From contig CAVQJL010000008.1 of assembly GCA_963712815.1 (NCBI GenBank), positions 930,001-994,000 on the forward strand: a DNA stretch of 64,000 nt, given 5' to 3'. Positions within the stretch are counted from its first letter, which is position 1, and each line of letters opens with the position of its first letter. The notes beneath the pieces were generated by a model that was not told the DNA's origin, searched no databases, and worked only from the letters and a program-made list of their open reading frames with translations. Source of the DNA: RPQJ01 sp963712815. Its GTDB lineage: Bacteria; Pseudomonadota; Gammaproteobacteria; Steroidobacterales; Steroidobacteraceae. This document shows, piece after piece, positions 12,288-23,695 of this stretch. The position numbers and the translations under genes are program-made.

Positions 12288-13736
12288 ATGGCCCTACGCA
12301 ACGTCCTGGCCCTGAAAAATTCACTGCTGGCAAGCCTGCTGATGCTGGCCTGCACGCCGCCGCTTGCGGCGCAGGAAACGGCGGGCCTGCCGGGCGAAGT
12401 CCAGCGCGTACTCGCCGAGCGGCGCATTCCGGCGGCGAGCCTCAGCGTGTACGTGCGGGAGGTTGCGGGCGCCACGCCGCTGGTGAGCCACAACGCCGCG
12501 GTGCCGCGCAACCCGGCATCGACCATGAAGGTGCTGACGACCTACGCGGCGCTGGAGCTGCTCGGGCCCGCGTACACCTGGCGCACGCGCGCCTGGGCGG
12601 CCGGCCCGGTCCGCAACCAGGTGCTCGACGGCAGCCTCGTGCTCGAAGGCGGCGGCGACCCGTTCATGACCGCCGACCGCTGGTGGGGATTCGTCAACGG
12701 CCTGCGCCAGGCGGGCGTCGATCGGGTCACCGGCGACGTCGTGATCGACAACAGCCTGTTCGCGTCGCAGGGCGACGATCGCGCGGCCTTCGACAACAGG
12801 CCGTACCGCGCCTACAACGTCCTGCCCGACGCGCTGATGGTGAATTTCCAGAGCGTCAACGTGAACGTCGTGCCCGATGCGGCCGGCGCGGCCCAGGTGC
12901 GGGTCTACCCGTCGCCCGTCAACCTCGCGGTGGACAACGAGGTACGCCTGCAGGCCGGTGCCTGTCGTGGCGGCGCCGGGGGCCTCGTGGTCGCCGCGCC
13001 GGAGGGACCGACGGGCAACCAGCTGACCGTCGCCGGGAACCTCCGTTCCGGCTGCGCGCCGGTCTCGCTGACGCGTGCCGTCATGCGCGCGCCCGACTTC
13101 GCCTACGGCACGTTCCGCAGCTTCTGGCAGCAGTCGGGCGGCGTCCTCGAGGGCGGCCTGCGCATGGGCGCGGTGCCCAAGGATGCGCGCCTGCTCTACA
13201 CGCACGACTCCCTGTCGCTGTCCGAGGTGATCCGGCTCGTCAACAAGTTCTCGAGCAACGTCATGGCGCGTCACCTGCTGCTCACCGTCGCAGCCGAGAA
13301 AGCCGGCCGGCCGGCGACGACGGCGGCCGGCCAGCGCGTGGTCGCGGAATTCCTGGCCTCGCGCGGCATCGCGATCCCGGAGCTCGTGATCGAGAACGGC
13401 TCCGGGCTGTCGCGGGTCGAGCGCGTCACGGCACTGGGGCTGGCGCAGGTGCTGCTCGATGCCTGGCGCAGCCCCTATGCCGCGGAGTTCCAGGCCTCGC
13501 TGCCGGTCGCGGCGGTGGACGGGACCCTGCGGCGGCGATTCCGCTCGCCCGGCATCGAGGGGCGGGTGCGCATGAAGACCGGCAACCTGCAGGACGTGAG
13601 CGCGCTCGCCGGCTACGTGACCTCGGCCGCGGGCGACAGCTACGTGGCCGTGATCATCCTCAATCACCCCGGCGCCGACACCGGCCACGGCGCCGCGCTG
13701 CAGAGTGCGCTCGTGGACTGGCTGTACGCACGGTAA
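12288..13736 (+). CDS. dacB: D-alanyl-D-alanine carboxypeptidase/endopeptidase (PBP4 family)
   Basis: 482 residues with an N-terminal signal peptide (about 1-28). The S13 peptidase motifs are all present: S78-T-M-K81, SSN near 321 and KTG near 431. The enzyme trims D-Ala from peptidoglycan stem peptides and cleaves cross-links in the periplasm. An in-frame ATG at 12249 would add 13 residues before the signal peptide; the start at 12288 places a normal signal sequence at the N terminus. A hairpin lies 21 bases after the stop. Confidence 0.93.
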   Translation: MALRNVLALKNSLLASLLMLACTPPLAAQETAGLPGEVQRVLAERRIPAASLSVYVREVAGATPLVSHNAAVPRNPASTMKVLTTYAALELLGPAYTWRTRAWAAGPVRNQVLDGSLVLEGGGDPFMTADRWWGFVNGLRQAGVDRVTGDVVIDNSLFASQGDDRAAFDNRPYRAYNVLPDALMVNFQSVNVNVVPDAAGAAQVRVYPSPVNLAVDNEVRLQAGACRGGAGGLVVAAPEGPTGNQLTVAGNLRSGCAPVSLTRAVMRAPDFAYGTFRSFWQQSGGVLEGGLRMGAVPKDARLLYTHDSLSLSEVIRLVNKFSSNVMARHLLLTVAAEKAGRPATTAAGQRVVAEFLASRGIAIPELVIENGSGLSRVERVTALGLAQVLLDAWRSPYAAEFQASLPVAAVDGTLRRRFRSPGIEGRVRMKTGNLQDVSALAGYVTSAAGDSYVAVIILNHPGADTGHGAALQSALVDWLYAR

Positions 13737-13757
13737 TGGTGCGATCGTTGCCGCCGG

Positions 13758-13787
13758 GCGGCCGCGTCGGTGCAGCGGTGCGGCCGC
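13758..13787 (+). terminator. Possible transcription terminator after dacB
   Basis: Two copies of GCGGCCGC (13758-13765 and 13780-13787) can pair across a 14-base loop, 21 bases after the dacB stop. There is no T-run behind the stem, so this may be only a GC-rich hairpin. Confidence 0.3.
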
Positions 13788-13941
13788 ACACGACGCGTGT
13801 GTCAAATCAGGGTTGGAGCATGATCAGCCACTGATATCATCGGTCGCTCGTACCGAAAGCGGCGCGGTGGCTGGCAGAAGAACCAGCCCCGGCCGGCCGG
13901 CTCCGCAGGGCTCCGGTGCAATACGTCAGGGGAAGGAAATC

Positions 13942-16273
13942 ATGGCCGCACGTCTGTCGCATTTCGTAGTCGGGTCGGTGTTCGCAATGCTCACCTGCGC
14001 GGGCAGCGGCGCCTGGGGCCAGGCGCTCGGCCCGCAGCAGGTCCTCGAGCGGCTCGCCGTGTTCAACGGCAGCGCCGTGCTCGAGATGAGCGTGGACGGC
14101 TCGGGCCTGACCTCACCCGATTTCACCGACTACGGCGTGACGGCGGCGACCGGCTTCACCGCCTGCCAGCTGCACCCCACGCGCGGCCTCTACTGCCTCG
14201 ACGGGCGCGACGTGCGCCGCTGGCAGGACCCGACGCTCGGCGGCGTCGGCCCGGTCGAGTTCAGCTGCGCCAACCCCTCGCTGCCGATCGACGTGGCGCG
14301 CAGCGACGTCTGCAGCACCATGGCCGTGGCGCCCGACGGCGCCGTCTGGATCTCCGGGCGGCGCGGCACCACGTTCAGGCTGATCAAGCTCGTGCCGCGC
14401 AATGCGGACGGCTCATGCACCGAGGGCGCGGCCATCGCCGACTTCGAGGGCGTGGATTCGGCCTACTGCTTCCGCCAGTACGCCTCCGGCCAGCCCCGCA
14501 TGCTGCGGCTGCTGGCCGTCGAGCGCAGCGAGGCCGCCGCGTTCGATCCCGGCACCGGCGTGCCCGCCAACGGCGTCCTCAGCCTGCACAGCAACGGCGC
14601 CGCGAGATTCTTCAGCAGCACGCCCGGCGCCGCGCCCCGCGTGCTGGTCCCCGGCCGGACGGCCTGGGGCGCGGGCGGCAACGAGCTGATGCAGGACCTC
14701 GCGCTCCTGCAATTGCCCAACGGCGCCGAGACCGACAATTTCCTGCTGGCCACGACCTCGTTCGGCCGGGTGATCGCCTGGCAGACCGACCTCGGCGCGC
14801 CCGCGGCCCCCTTCACCGTGTACCGCTCGCCAACCTCGGGGATCGCCCTGCCCGACCCGCGACCTGCGCAGTGCGCGTTCAGCTCGCAGCGCTTCGGCAT
14901 CGCCGCGAGCTCGCAGTCCGGCCGCGCGTATCTCACCGACCGCAATTTCTGCCAGGTCTCGTACCTCGAGCCGTCCGACGGCGACGAGTCCGACGCCGAC
15001 AACCTGCCGTTCACCGAACTCGTGAGCGTGCAGCGCTACGGCGACGACCTCACGCTCTCCACCGTCGCCGCGCCCGTCGCACCGGGCGCCCCGCCGGCGA
15101 GCTACCCGCCGGACGGCCCGAGCCGCGCGCCCGGCATCATCATCGACCTCGCCGAGTGCGCCGAATCCTGCGTACTCCGGCGGGCGGACGACGGCACGCC
15201 GGTGGCGACGCTGTTCGACGTGCAGCGATCCACGGAGCCGTCCCTCATGCTGCTGCTGCAGGCCATCAACGTGCCGGACTGCCGGTACGTGCCGGCGCAC
15301 CCGGCCTGCGTCGGTCGCGATGCCGTGGTCGGCCCGGCGGGCGACCCGGGCGCGCAGTACCTCGATCTGGCCAAGGTGCTGCCCGCGGACATCACCGACC
15401 AGTTCCCGAACCTCGGCACGCCGCCTCCCGGGTTGCCGCCGCTGCTGATCCCGCCGAACTACCGTGGCCAGGCGAGCAAGGACTTCCTCTTCGGCCTGTT
15501 CTTCGGCATCACGCCCGCGGGCACGGTGTTCATCAACACCTTCGACAGCGAGTGGGACGTCGAGGGCCTGTCGGGCTCGGAGCTCGGCTGCGAGCTCGGC
15601 TACCCCCGCGGCACGGCGCTCGGCGAGCTGCTGTCGCAGGACGTGCTGCGTCACGGTGTCGGAGCGCTACATCGCGGCCGGCGGCCCGGCCGGTGTCGCC
15701 GCGCCGGCGCCCGGCGCCCCCGACCACCGCTACGTCGGCACGATCATCAACAACGGTTGCGGCAGCACCCGCGGCGGCGGCGTGCGCTGGTCCGCGGTGG
15801 CCTACGACCTCGAGATCGCCCACAACCCGACCGAGGCCGACGACCAGGACGACGTGTTCGCCGACCTGCTCGAGCGGCTCATGGCCGAGCTCGAGGTGAC
15901 GCAGCGCGACATCGCCTGCCGGGCCGGCGTGGATTCGCCCGACAGCGCGCCGCTGCCGCCGCCGGTGTGCTCGACCCTCGACACGCTGCTCACGGACGCA
16001 TCGGTCAAGCTCGGCCGCTGCCTCGCGGCCGCGCGCGGCACCGGCAAGCCGTCGCTGCTGCCCCCGCCGGCGGTGATCGACTTCTACTGCAGCCGGTTCG
16101 CGACGTCGCTCAAGAGCTATCGCGATGCGCTGGCCCTGATTCCCCCGGGCGAGCCGGACGCAGACCCCGCCAACCGCATCGGCGAGCTCAAGCTGCGTGC
16201 CGAGGTGCTCGAGCACGTGTTCGTCGAGCGCTTCCTGCCCTCGGTTCCGCCGGGAGGGTTCACGGCTCCGTAG
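13942..16273 (+). pseudogene. Large secreted Cys-rich protein of unknown function, one frameshift
   Basis: The ATG at 13942 has a good ribosome site (GGGGAAGGAA) and is followed by a signal peptide ending near residue 31. About 570 residues run to 15650, where the frame changes. Dropping the T at 15651 gives LRTVSERYIAAGG and about 205 more residues to the stop at 16273, roughly 776 in total. The protein has many scattered Cys residues (suggesting disulfides), a beta-rich N-terminal two thirds that could be a propeller, and a helical C-terminal part. I recognise no family. It ends 5 bases before the SLOG-type gene and so appears to head a three-gene run. The uncorrected frame reads straight into that next gene, giving a false fusion. 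Confidence 0.6.
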
Positions 16274-16278
16274 CCGAC

Positions 16279-18090
16279 ATGGTGGCTCTGCAATCCGCCG
16301 CAGCCGTCCCGGAGGAGAGTCGCGGCGAACTCACGGCCGCCGTCGGCAGCGGACCGACTCGTCGCCCGTATTCGGCGCCGCTCGTGGTCGGCGTCACCGG
16401 TCACCGTGACCTCGTGCCCGGCGAGGTCGCTGCGATCCGCGCCCGCGTACGCGACTTCCTGCTCGACCTGCACAGCCAGTATCCCGACCGTGACCTTGCG
16501 GTGCTGACGCCGCTTGCCGAGGGCGCCGACCGGCTCGTCGCCGAGGAGACGCTTGCGCTCGGCATGCCGATCACCGTGGTGCTGCCGATGCCGCGCGCCC
16601 TCTATTTCGAGGACTTCGCGACCGCCGAGTCGCGCGAGCAGTTCGACCGGCTGTGCGCGGCCGCCACCGACCTGTTCGAGCTGCCGCTGACCGCCGGCAA
16701 CACGCCCGGCTTCGTGGACGGGCACGGACCGAACCGCGCGCGCCAGTATGCGCAGCTCGGCGTGTTCCTCTCCGCGCACTGCCACATCCTGCTGGCGCTG
16801 TGGGACGGACGGGAATCCGTCGAGATCGGCGGCACGGCGCAGGTCGTGCGCTTCCACCAGGACGACGTGATGCCCGGCTTCGCGCCACGCTCTGCCGCCA
16901 GCCGGCTGACGCTGGTCGACGACGAGAGCGACCTCGTATTCCACATCGTCTGCTCGCGCGACCGGCCCGGTCACACGCCCGCGCCCGGGCTCCAGCCGCT
17001 CGACTGCGCCTGGTACACGCGCGACGACGCCGAGCCGCGCACGCGCGAGCTGCCCCCGAAGTACCGCCAGATCTTCGACCGCACGGCCGAGTTCAACGCC
17101 GATGTGCAGCGCCACGTCGAATCGATCGCCGGCGAAGGCTATCCGCTGCTGCCGCGCGAGCCCGTCCCCGGGCTGCCGTCCGGCCTGCGCGACATCGACG
17201 AACTCTTCGTGGCCTCGGACTGGCTCGCCGGGTACTTCCAGAAACGCACGCTGTGGACGCTGCGCGCCGTCCACGGACTGATCCTGCTGATCGGCGTCGT
17301 CTACGTCACCTACACGGACCTGAGCGCCGACCGGCCGCTGCTGTTCGCGCTGGTGGCGCTCATGCTCGCCGCGGTGCTGATCGGCTTCGCGGCCAGCCGC
17401 GGCGCCTGGCACCGCAAGTACCTGGACTACCGCGCGCTCGCCGAGGGCCTGCGCGTGCAGCTCTACTGGGCGGCCGCGGGCGTCACGAGCGGCAACGTCA
17501 CCAAGTTCGCGCACGACAACTTCCTGCAGATGCAGGACCCCGAACTCGGCTGGATCCGCAACGTGATGCGGGTCGCCGGCACGGAGTGCGACGTGGCGCC
17601 GAATACCGACCCCGCCGGCGTGGAGTTCTCGATCCGCGAGTGGATCGGCGACAAACAGGGCGGGCAGTTCGGTTACTTCCGGCGCAAGACCGCGGAGCGC
17701 ATCGCGCAGCGGCGCGCGACGGAGTCGCTGAGCAGCATCGGCCTGGTCGTGAGCCTCGCCGCCCTCGTGCTGCTGCTGGTGGTCGATTCCGCCGCACTCG
17801 AGTGGCTGCGCGATCCGATCGTGTACGGCGTGGGCTGCCTGCTGCTCGCCATCGGCATCCGCCAGTCGTACGCCAAGGCCACGGCGGAGTCGGAGATCAT
17901 CAAGCAGTACGAGTTCATGATGCGCACCTTCGGGAACGCGCGGCGGCGCATCGACGAGGCCGAGGGCGTCGGCGAGCGGCGCCGCGTGCTCAAGATCCTC
18001 GGCGACGCGGCCCTCGAGGAGCACGCCGAGTGGATCCTGATGCACCGGCAGCGCTCGATCGACCCGCGCGACGCCTTGCGCCTCAGCTGA
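16279..18090 (+). CDS. SLOG-like nucleotide-sensor protein with SLATT/DUF4231-like membrane domain
   Basis: 603 residues from the ATG at 16279. Residues 35-260 look like a Rossmann-type SLOG domain, with VVGVTGHRDL at about 36-45 and LTPLAEGADRLVAEE near 80. SLOG domains (DprA/LOG relatives) sense or make nucleotide ligands. Two membrane helices follow (about 325-372), then DYRALAEGLRVQLYW, which resembles the helical segment after the helices in SLATT/DUF4231 proteins. A second helix pair lies at about 485-540, then a charged C-terminal helix. SLOG and SLATT are known partners in predicted nucleotide-dependent conflict systems, where SLATT is the proposed pore. Family assignment is by motif only. 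The gene lies between the secreted protein (5 bases) and the TIR gene (17 bases). Confidence 0.7.
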   Translation: MVALQSAAAVPEESRGELTAAVGSGPTRRPYSAPLVVGVTGHRDLVPGEVAAIRARVRDFLLDLHSQYPDRDLAVLTPLAEGADRLVAEETLALGMPITVVLPMPRALYFEDFATAESREQFDRLCAAATDLFELPLTAGNTPGFVDGHGPNRARQYAQLGVFLSAHCHILLALWDGRESVEIGGTAQVVRFHQDDVMPGFAPRSAASRLTLVDDESDLVFHIVCSRDRPGHTPAPGLQPLDCAWYTRDDAEPRTRELPPKYRQIFDRTAEFNADVQRHVESIAGEGYPLLPREPVPGLPSGLRDIDELFVASDWLAGYFQKRTLWTLRAVHGLILLIGVVYVTYTDLSADRPLLFALVALMLAAVLIGFAASRGAWHRKYLDYRALAEGLRVQLYWAAAGVTSGNVTKFAHDNFLQMQDPELGWIRNVMRVAGTECDVAPNTDPAGVEFSIREWIGDKQGGQFGYFRRKTAERIAQRRATESLSSIGLVVSLAALVLLLVVDSAALEWLRDPIVYGVGCLLLAIGIRQSYAKATAESEIIKQYEFMMRTFGNARRRIDEAEGVGERRRVLKILGDAALEEHAEWILMHRQRSIDPRDALRLS

Positions 18091-18107
18091 CACTGGGGCG
18101 CGTGCGA

Positions 18108-20282
18108 ATGAGCTCAGACTTCCGCTACCGGGCGTTCATCAGCTACAGCCACTCCGATGAGCAGTGGGCGCAGTGGCTGCATCGTGCGCTCGAGACCTAC
18201 CGCCTGCCGCGCCACCTCGTCGGGCGCGAGACGGCCTTCGGCCCGGTTCCGGAGCGCCTCGCCCCGGTGTTCCGCGACCGCGACGAGCTCGCCACGGCGA
18301 CCAACCTCGGCGAGACGCTCACCCGCGCGCTCGCCGAGTCGGCGACGCAGATCGTGATCTGCTCGCCCGCGGCCGCGCGCTCGCGCTGGGTCAACGAGGA
18401 GATCCTGACGTTCAAGCGCCTCGGTCGCGAGGACCGCATCTTCTGCCTGATCGTCTCCGGCGAGCCCGGCACCGCCGACGAGGAGTGCTTCCCGAACGCG
18501 CTCATCTACCGCATGGGCCCCGACGGCGAGCTCAGCGGCGAGCGCTCCGAGCCGATCGCGGCGGACGTCCGCCCGGGCAAGGACGGCCGCAACGACGCCA
18601 AGCTCAAGCTCGTCGCGGGCCTCGTCGGCGTCTCGCTCGACGAGCTCAAGCAGCGCGAGGCCCAACGCCGGCACCGTCGCGCCATGCTGCTGGTGGCGGC
18701 CTCGCTCGCCGGCATGGCGATCACCTCGACGCTGGCGACGACCGCCTGGCTGGCGCGCAACGAAGCGGAGCGGCAGCGCGTGCGCGCCGAGGCCGAGGCG
18801 GAGACCGCGCGCCAGACCACGCGCTTCATGGTGGACCTGTTCAAGGTGTCGGACCCCTCGGAGGCGCTCGGCAACACCATCACCGCGCGCGAGATCCTCG
18901 ATCGCGGCGCCGGGCGCATCGAGCGCGAGCTCGGCGACCAGCCGGCGATCCAGGCAACTCTGATGGACACCATGGGCACGGTGTACACCAGCCTCGGGCT
19001 GTACGACCCGGCGGCGCGGCTGGTGCGCGAGGCGCACGCCAAGCGGCGCGGGCTGCTCGGCGAGGGACACCCGGAGGTGGCGAGCAGCCTCGGGCACCTC
19101 GGCGAGGTGCTGATGCTCAAGGGCGAGTACGAGGAGTCGGAATCGAGCCTGCGCCGGGCGCTCAAGGCGCAGCGCGCCGCGCAGGGCGAGCGCTCGCCCG
19201 AGGTCGCGCAGACGCTGATGCTGCTCGCGGACGTGCTCTCGCGGCAGGGCCGTTACGAGGACGCCGAACCCGCGATCAGCGAGGCGCTGTCGATCCGCCG
19301 CGCCCTGTACGGCCCGAAGCACCCCGACGTCGCGGCCAGCATCGAGGCGCTCGGGCTCAGCCACTACGACCGCGGCGAGTACGAGAAGGCGGTGCCGAGC
19401 CTGCGACTCGCGCTCGCCATGCGACGCGACCTGCACCCCCAGGGCCACCCGCTGCTGGCGCAGGCGATGGGCAACCTGGCGTGGGCGCTGATGGACCAGG
19501 GGCAGCTCGAGGAAGCGGAACAACTGCACCGCGAGGCGCTCGCGATGAAGCGCCGCCTGTACGGCGCGGCGCACCCCGAGATCGCCACCTCGCTCAACAA
19601 CCTCGCCTACACGCTCGAACTCAAGGGCGACGACGACGGCGCAGGCAAGACCTACCTCGAGGCGCTGGACATGAACCGGCGCATGCTCGGGAAGGACCAC
19701 CCCGACATCGCGCTGAACCTGAGCAACCTCGCTTTCGTGCTGTACCGCCAGGGCAAGCGCGAGGCCGCCGTGGACATGCTGCGCGACGCGCTCGAGATGC
19801 GCCGCCGCACGCTCGGTCCCGACCACCCCGACGTGGCCGCGTCCGGCACGAGCCTCGCCTACTGGCTGACCGACGTGGGCCGCTACGAGGAGGCGGCCGC
19901 GCTGGTCGACGAGAGCCTCGCCATCCGCGAGCGGGCCCTCGGCCGCGAGCATCCGCAGTTCGCCGGGACGCTCACCGTCAAGGCGAACCTGATGCTCGCC
20001 ACCGGGCGCTACGAGGAGGCGCGCGCGCTCGCGGCCGAGGCGCGCCGCATCCTCGAGCTGAGCCTCCCGGGCGACCACTGGCAGGTGGCCGCGGCGCTCA
20101 ACACCGAGGGCACCGCGATTGCGAAGCTCGGCGACTACGCGGTGGCCGAGCCGATGCTGATCGCGAGCCTGCCCGGCCTCGAACACTCGCCGATTCCGGG
20201 TTTGCCCGACGTCGGGCGCCAGCGGCTGCGCGAGCTCTACCTCGCGTGGGGCCGTCCGGAGGACGCCGCTCGCTACCGCTAG
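18108..20282 (+). CDS. TIR-domain protein with membrane helix and TPR array
   Basis: 724 residues. The TIR domain is at 1-150 (YRAFISYSHSDEQWAQWL at the start). SRWVNEE at 92-98 places a Glu (97 or 98) where NAD-cleaving TIRs keep their catalytic Glu. One membrane helix lies at about 186-210, then a short coiled coil, then at least nine TPR units of the kinesin-light-chain type (about 280-715, recurring as LG..HPDVA...NLA). TIR proteins act as NADases or adaptors in bacterial immunity; TPRs are common sensor or scaffold modules. ATG 18108 is preferred; a GTG lies 6 bases upstream. It follows the SLOG/SLATT-like gene by 17 bases, which argues for a joint function. Confidence 0.85.
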   Translation: MSSDFRYRAFISYSHSDEQWAQWLHRALETYRLPRHLVGRETAFGPVPERLAPVFRDRDELATATNLGETLTRALAESATQIVICSPAAARSRWVNEEILTFKRLGREDRIFCLIVSGEPGTADEECFPNALIYRMGPDGELSGERSEPIAADVRPGKDGRNDAKLKLVAGLVGVSLDELKQREAQRRHRRAMLLVAASLAGMAITSTLATTAWLARNEAERQRVRAEAEAETARQTTRFMVDLFKVSDPSEALGNTITAREILDRGAGRIERELGDQPAIQATLMDTMGTVYTSLGLYDPAARLVREAHAKRRGLLGEGHPEVASSLGHLGEVLMLKGEYEESESSLRRALKAQRAAQGERSPEVAQTLMLLADVLSRQGRYEDAEPAISEALSIRRALYGPKHPDVAASIEALGLSHYDRGEYEKAVPSLRLALAMRRDLHPQGHPLLAQAMGNLAWALMDQGQLEEAEQLHREALAMKRRLYGAAHPEIATSLNNLAYTLELKGDDDGAGKTYLEALDMNRRMLGKDHPDIALNLSNLAFVLYRQGKREAAVDMLRDALEMRRRTLGPDHPDVAASGTSLAYWLTDVGRYEEAAALVDESLAIRERALGREHPQFAGTLTVKANLMLATGRYEEARALAAEARRILELSLPGDHWQVAAALNTEGTAIAKLGDYAVAEPMLIASLPGLEHSPIPGLPDVGRQRLRELYLAWGRPEDAARYR

Positions 20283-20392
20283 CGAGGGCGGCGCCGCACG
20301 CGCCCCGGGTCATCCTTTGGTCGAAGGGGCCTGCAGGGGGGCGGCGCGCCGTGGCTATACTGCGATCAGCCCGGCAGCCGCGAGGGACGGCC

Positions 20393-20812
20393 ATGGCCTA
20401 TGACCGCAGCAACGTGTTCGCACGCATCCTGCGCGGGGAGATCCCGGCGCACACGGTCCTCGAGGACGAGCACACGCTCGCTTTCATGGACGTGATGCCG
20501 CAGGTCGACGGCCACGCGCTGGTGATCCCCAAGGCCGAGGCCGCGAGCATCTTCGAGCTCGCGCCCGAGTCGCTCGCCGCGACCATCCTCACCACGCAGC
20601 GCGTCGCGCGCGCCGTGAAGAAGGCCTTCGACGCACCTGGCGTGATGATCGCCCAGCTCAACGGTCCCGCCGCGGGCCAGAGCGTGTTCCACGTCCACTT
20701 TCACGTGCTGCCGCGTCACGCGGGGCTCGAACTGCGCTTCCACGCGCGCGACATGGCCGACCCGGCCGTGCTCGCGGAGCACGCGTCGCGCGTCCGGGCC
20801 GCGCTCGACTGA
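20393..20812 (+). CDS. HIT-family nucleotide-binding hydrolase
   Basis: 139 residues, full length for the Hint/HinT branch. It starts MAYDRSNVFARILRGEIP and has the histidine triad in VFHVHFHVLPRH near residues 98-109. The family hydrolyses nucleoside phosphoramidates or other AMP-linked compounds. A TATACT box lies at 20356-20361, but no convincing -35 was seen. acs follows after 38 bases, so the two are probably co-transcribed. Confidence 0.9.
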   Translation: MAYDRSNVFARILRGEIPAHTVLEDEHTLAFMDVMPQVDGHALVIPKAEAASIFELAPESLAATILTTQRVARAVKKAFDAPGVMIAQLNGPAAGQSVFHVHFHVLPRHAGLELRFHARDMADPAVLAEHASRVRAALD

Positions 20813-20850
20813 GCGGCGGCGCATCGCGGCTCGACGGAGGGGAGAATCAC

Positions 20851-22788
<1,938 letters not shown>

Positions 22789-22804
22789 GGAATCCTCCCG
22801 CTGT

Positions 22805-22852
22805 GGCCCGGGGCCGTGACGAAGGTTGCGGTGACCCGGGCCGCGTTTTCTT
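22805..22852 (+). terminator. Rho-independent terminator of acs
   Basis: GGCCCGGG (22805-22812) pairs with CCCGGGCC (22835-22842) and a TTTTCTT run follows at 22846-22852, 17 bases after the acs stop. The loop is long (22 bases) but may fold further. Confidence 0.5.
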
Positions 22853-22857
22853 CGCGG

Positions 22858-23085
22858 CTAGGCGGCCCGGAATACCGCTCGCCTCACGGCCAGTGGCAAT
22901 TCCACCTTGTAGAACATCCCGGCGGGATACAGGTAATCCTCGCCGGATTCGTCGATCACCCTCAGCAGGCCCCGTGCTTCGGCCCCGGCATCCGGGAGCA
23001 GCCCGTACAACTTTCGCCGCTCGAGAGCGGCTTCATAGCCCGAGTTCTCTAGGCAAACGACCAGATCCACCGTGTCTGCAGTCAT
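22858..23085 (-). CDS. Conserved small protein of a two-gene pair
   Basis: 75 residues: VVCLENSGYEAALERRKLYGLLPD, then GLLRVIDESGEDYLYPAGMF. I have the impression of a widespread uncharacterised family with this RVIDESGEDYLYP core. The start overlaps the stop of the 23082-23327 gene by four bases (ATGA), so they are coupled. Small coupled pairs in such islands are often toxin-antitoxin-like, but nothing in the sequence proves it. Confidence 0.65.
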   Translation of the reverse strand: MTADTVDLVVCLENSGYEAALERRKLYGLLPDAGAEARGLLRVIDESGEDYLYPAGMFYKVELPLAVRRAVFRAA

Positions 23086-23327
23086 GTCTGGTTACCTGCA
23101 AGAATTCGCTTGATCTTGAACTCGCGCTTGCCGATGCCGGCACACTCATACCAATGCAGCTCCGCGCGGATCAACTCGCCCGACGCTAGCCGAACCTCCG
23201 CCACGCCCTTGCGTTTCATCCAGCGCCCGCGCCCGTACAGCTTCCTCAGCCTGGTGCGCTCGCGGACACCCGCACCTGCGGCGATCGTCTCGATCGACGA
23301 GACTGTACCAACGATCGTAAAGTACAT
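23082..23327 (-). CDS. Conserved small basic protein, first of a two-gene pair
   Basis: 81 residues from the ATG at 23327 (MYFTIVGTVSSIETIA). An upstream in-frame ATG at 23366 would add 13 residues. Features: KLYGRGRWMKRKGVAEVRL, then LHWYECAGIGKREFKIKRIL. The second half looks like a small beta-barrel with a basic face. No named family recalled. Coupled to the 22858-23085 gene. Confidence 0.6.
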   Translation of the reverse strand: MYFTIVGTVSSIETIAAGAGVRERTRLRKLYGRGRWMKRKGVAEVRLASGELIRAELHWYECAGIGKREFKIKRILAGNQT

Positions 23328-23468
23328 GATGCTGCCTTGACGGAGCGAGACCTGATTACCTGTCATGTGCAGCCTCGCGCGTAGACTCGCGGGTCATCAG
23401 GTGCGAAAGGGCCCGATTTCGACAGATATTCGTTCCCGTGGGCGCCGTGACGGCTGGGGGTTCAAACC

Positions 23469-23687
23469 GTGAAGCTCAGCTATTTCGCCGACACCGACTC
23501 GCTCTACATCGACCTTTCGGACGAGCCGAGCGTCGAGAGTCGCGAGGTTTCCGAGGGGGTGGTGCTGGATTACAACGCCGCGGGGCGGCTCGTGGGCATC
23601 GACATCGACGAAGCCAGCAAGCGCGTACAGATGGACAAGCTGGTGCTGAGCCAGCTGCCGTCAACGGTCGAGACGGCTGCTGCATAG
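23469..23687 (+). CDS. DUF2283-family protein
   Basis: 72 residues from a GTG start. The sequence MKLSYFADTDSLYIDLSD, then EGVVLDYNAAGRLVGIDI, is the typical DUF2283 fold. Members are short and often lie in toxin-antitoxin neighbourhoods beside DUF4258 or RelE-like toxins. No such partner lies directly adjacent here. Confidence 0.85.
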   Translation: MKLSYFADTDSLYIDLSDEPSVESREVSEGVVLDYNAAGRLVGIDIDEASKRVQMDKLVLSQLPSTVETAAA

Positions 23688-23695
23688 CATCTGTG

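Noticed and set aside
13705..18090. Giant 1,461-residue fusion of the secreted protein and the SLOG-type protein
   Set aside because: The middle (15,650-16,278) is a shifted, low-complexity reading; one base correction restores a normal stop at 16273 and a separate start at 16279.
16117..20186. Two long minus-strand frames opposite the SLOG and TIR genes
   Set aside because: Composition-driven shadows; the plus-strand proteins have clear TIR, TPR and membrane patterns.
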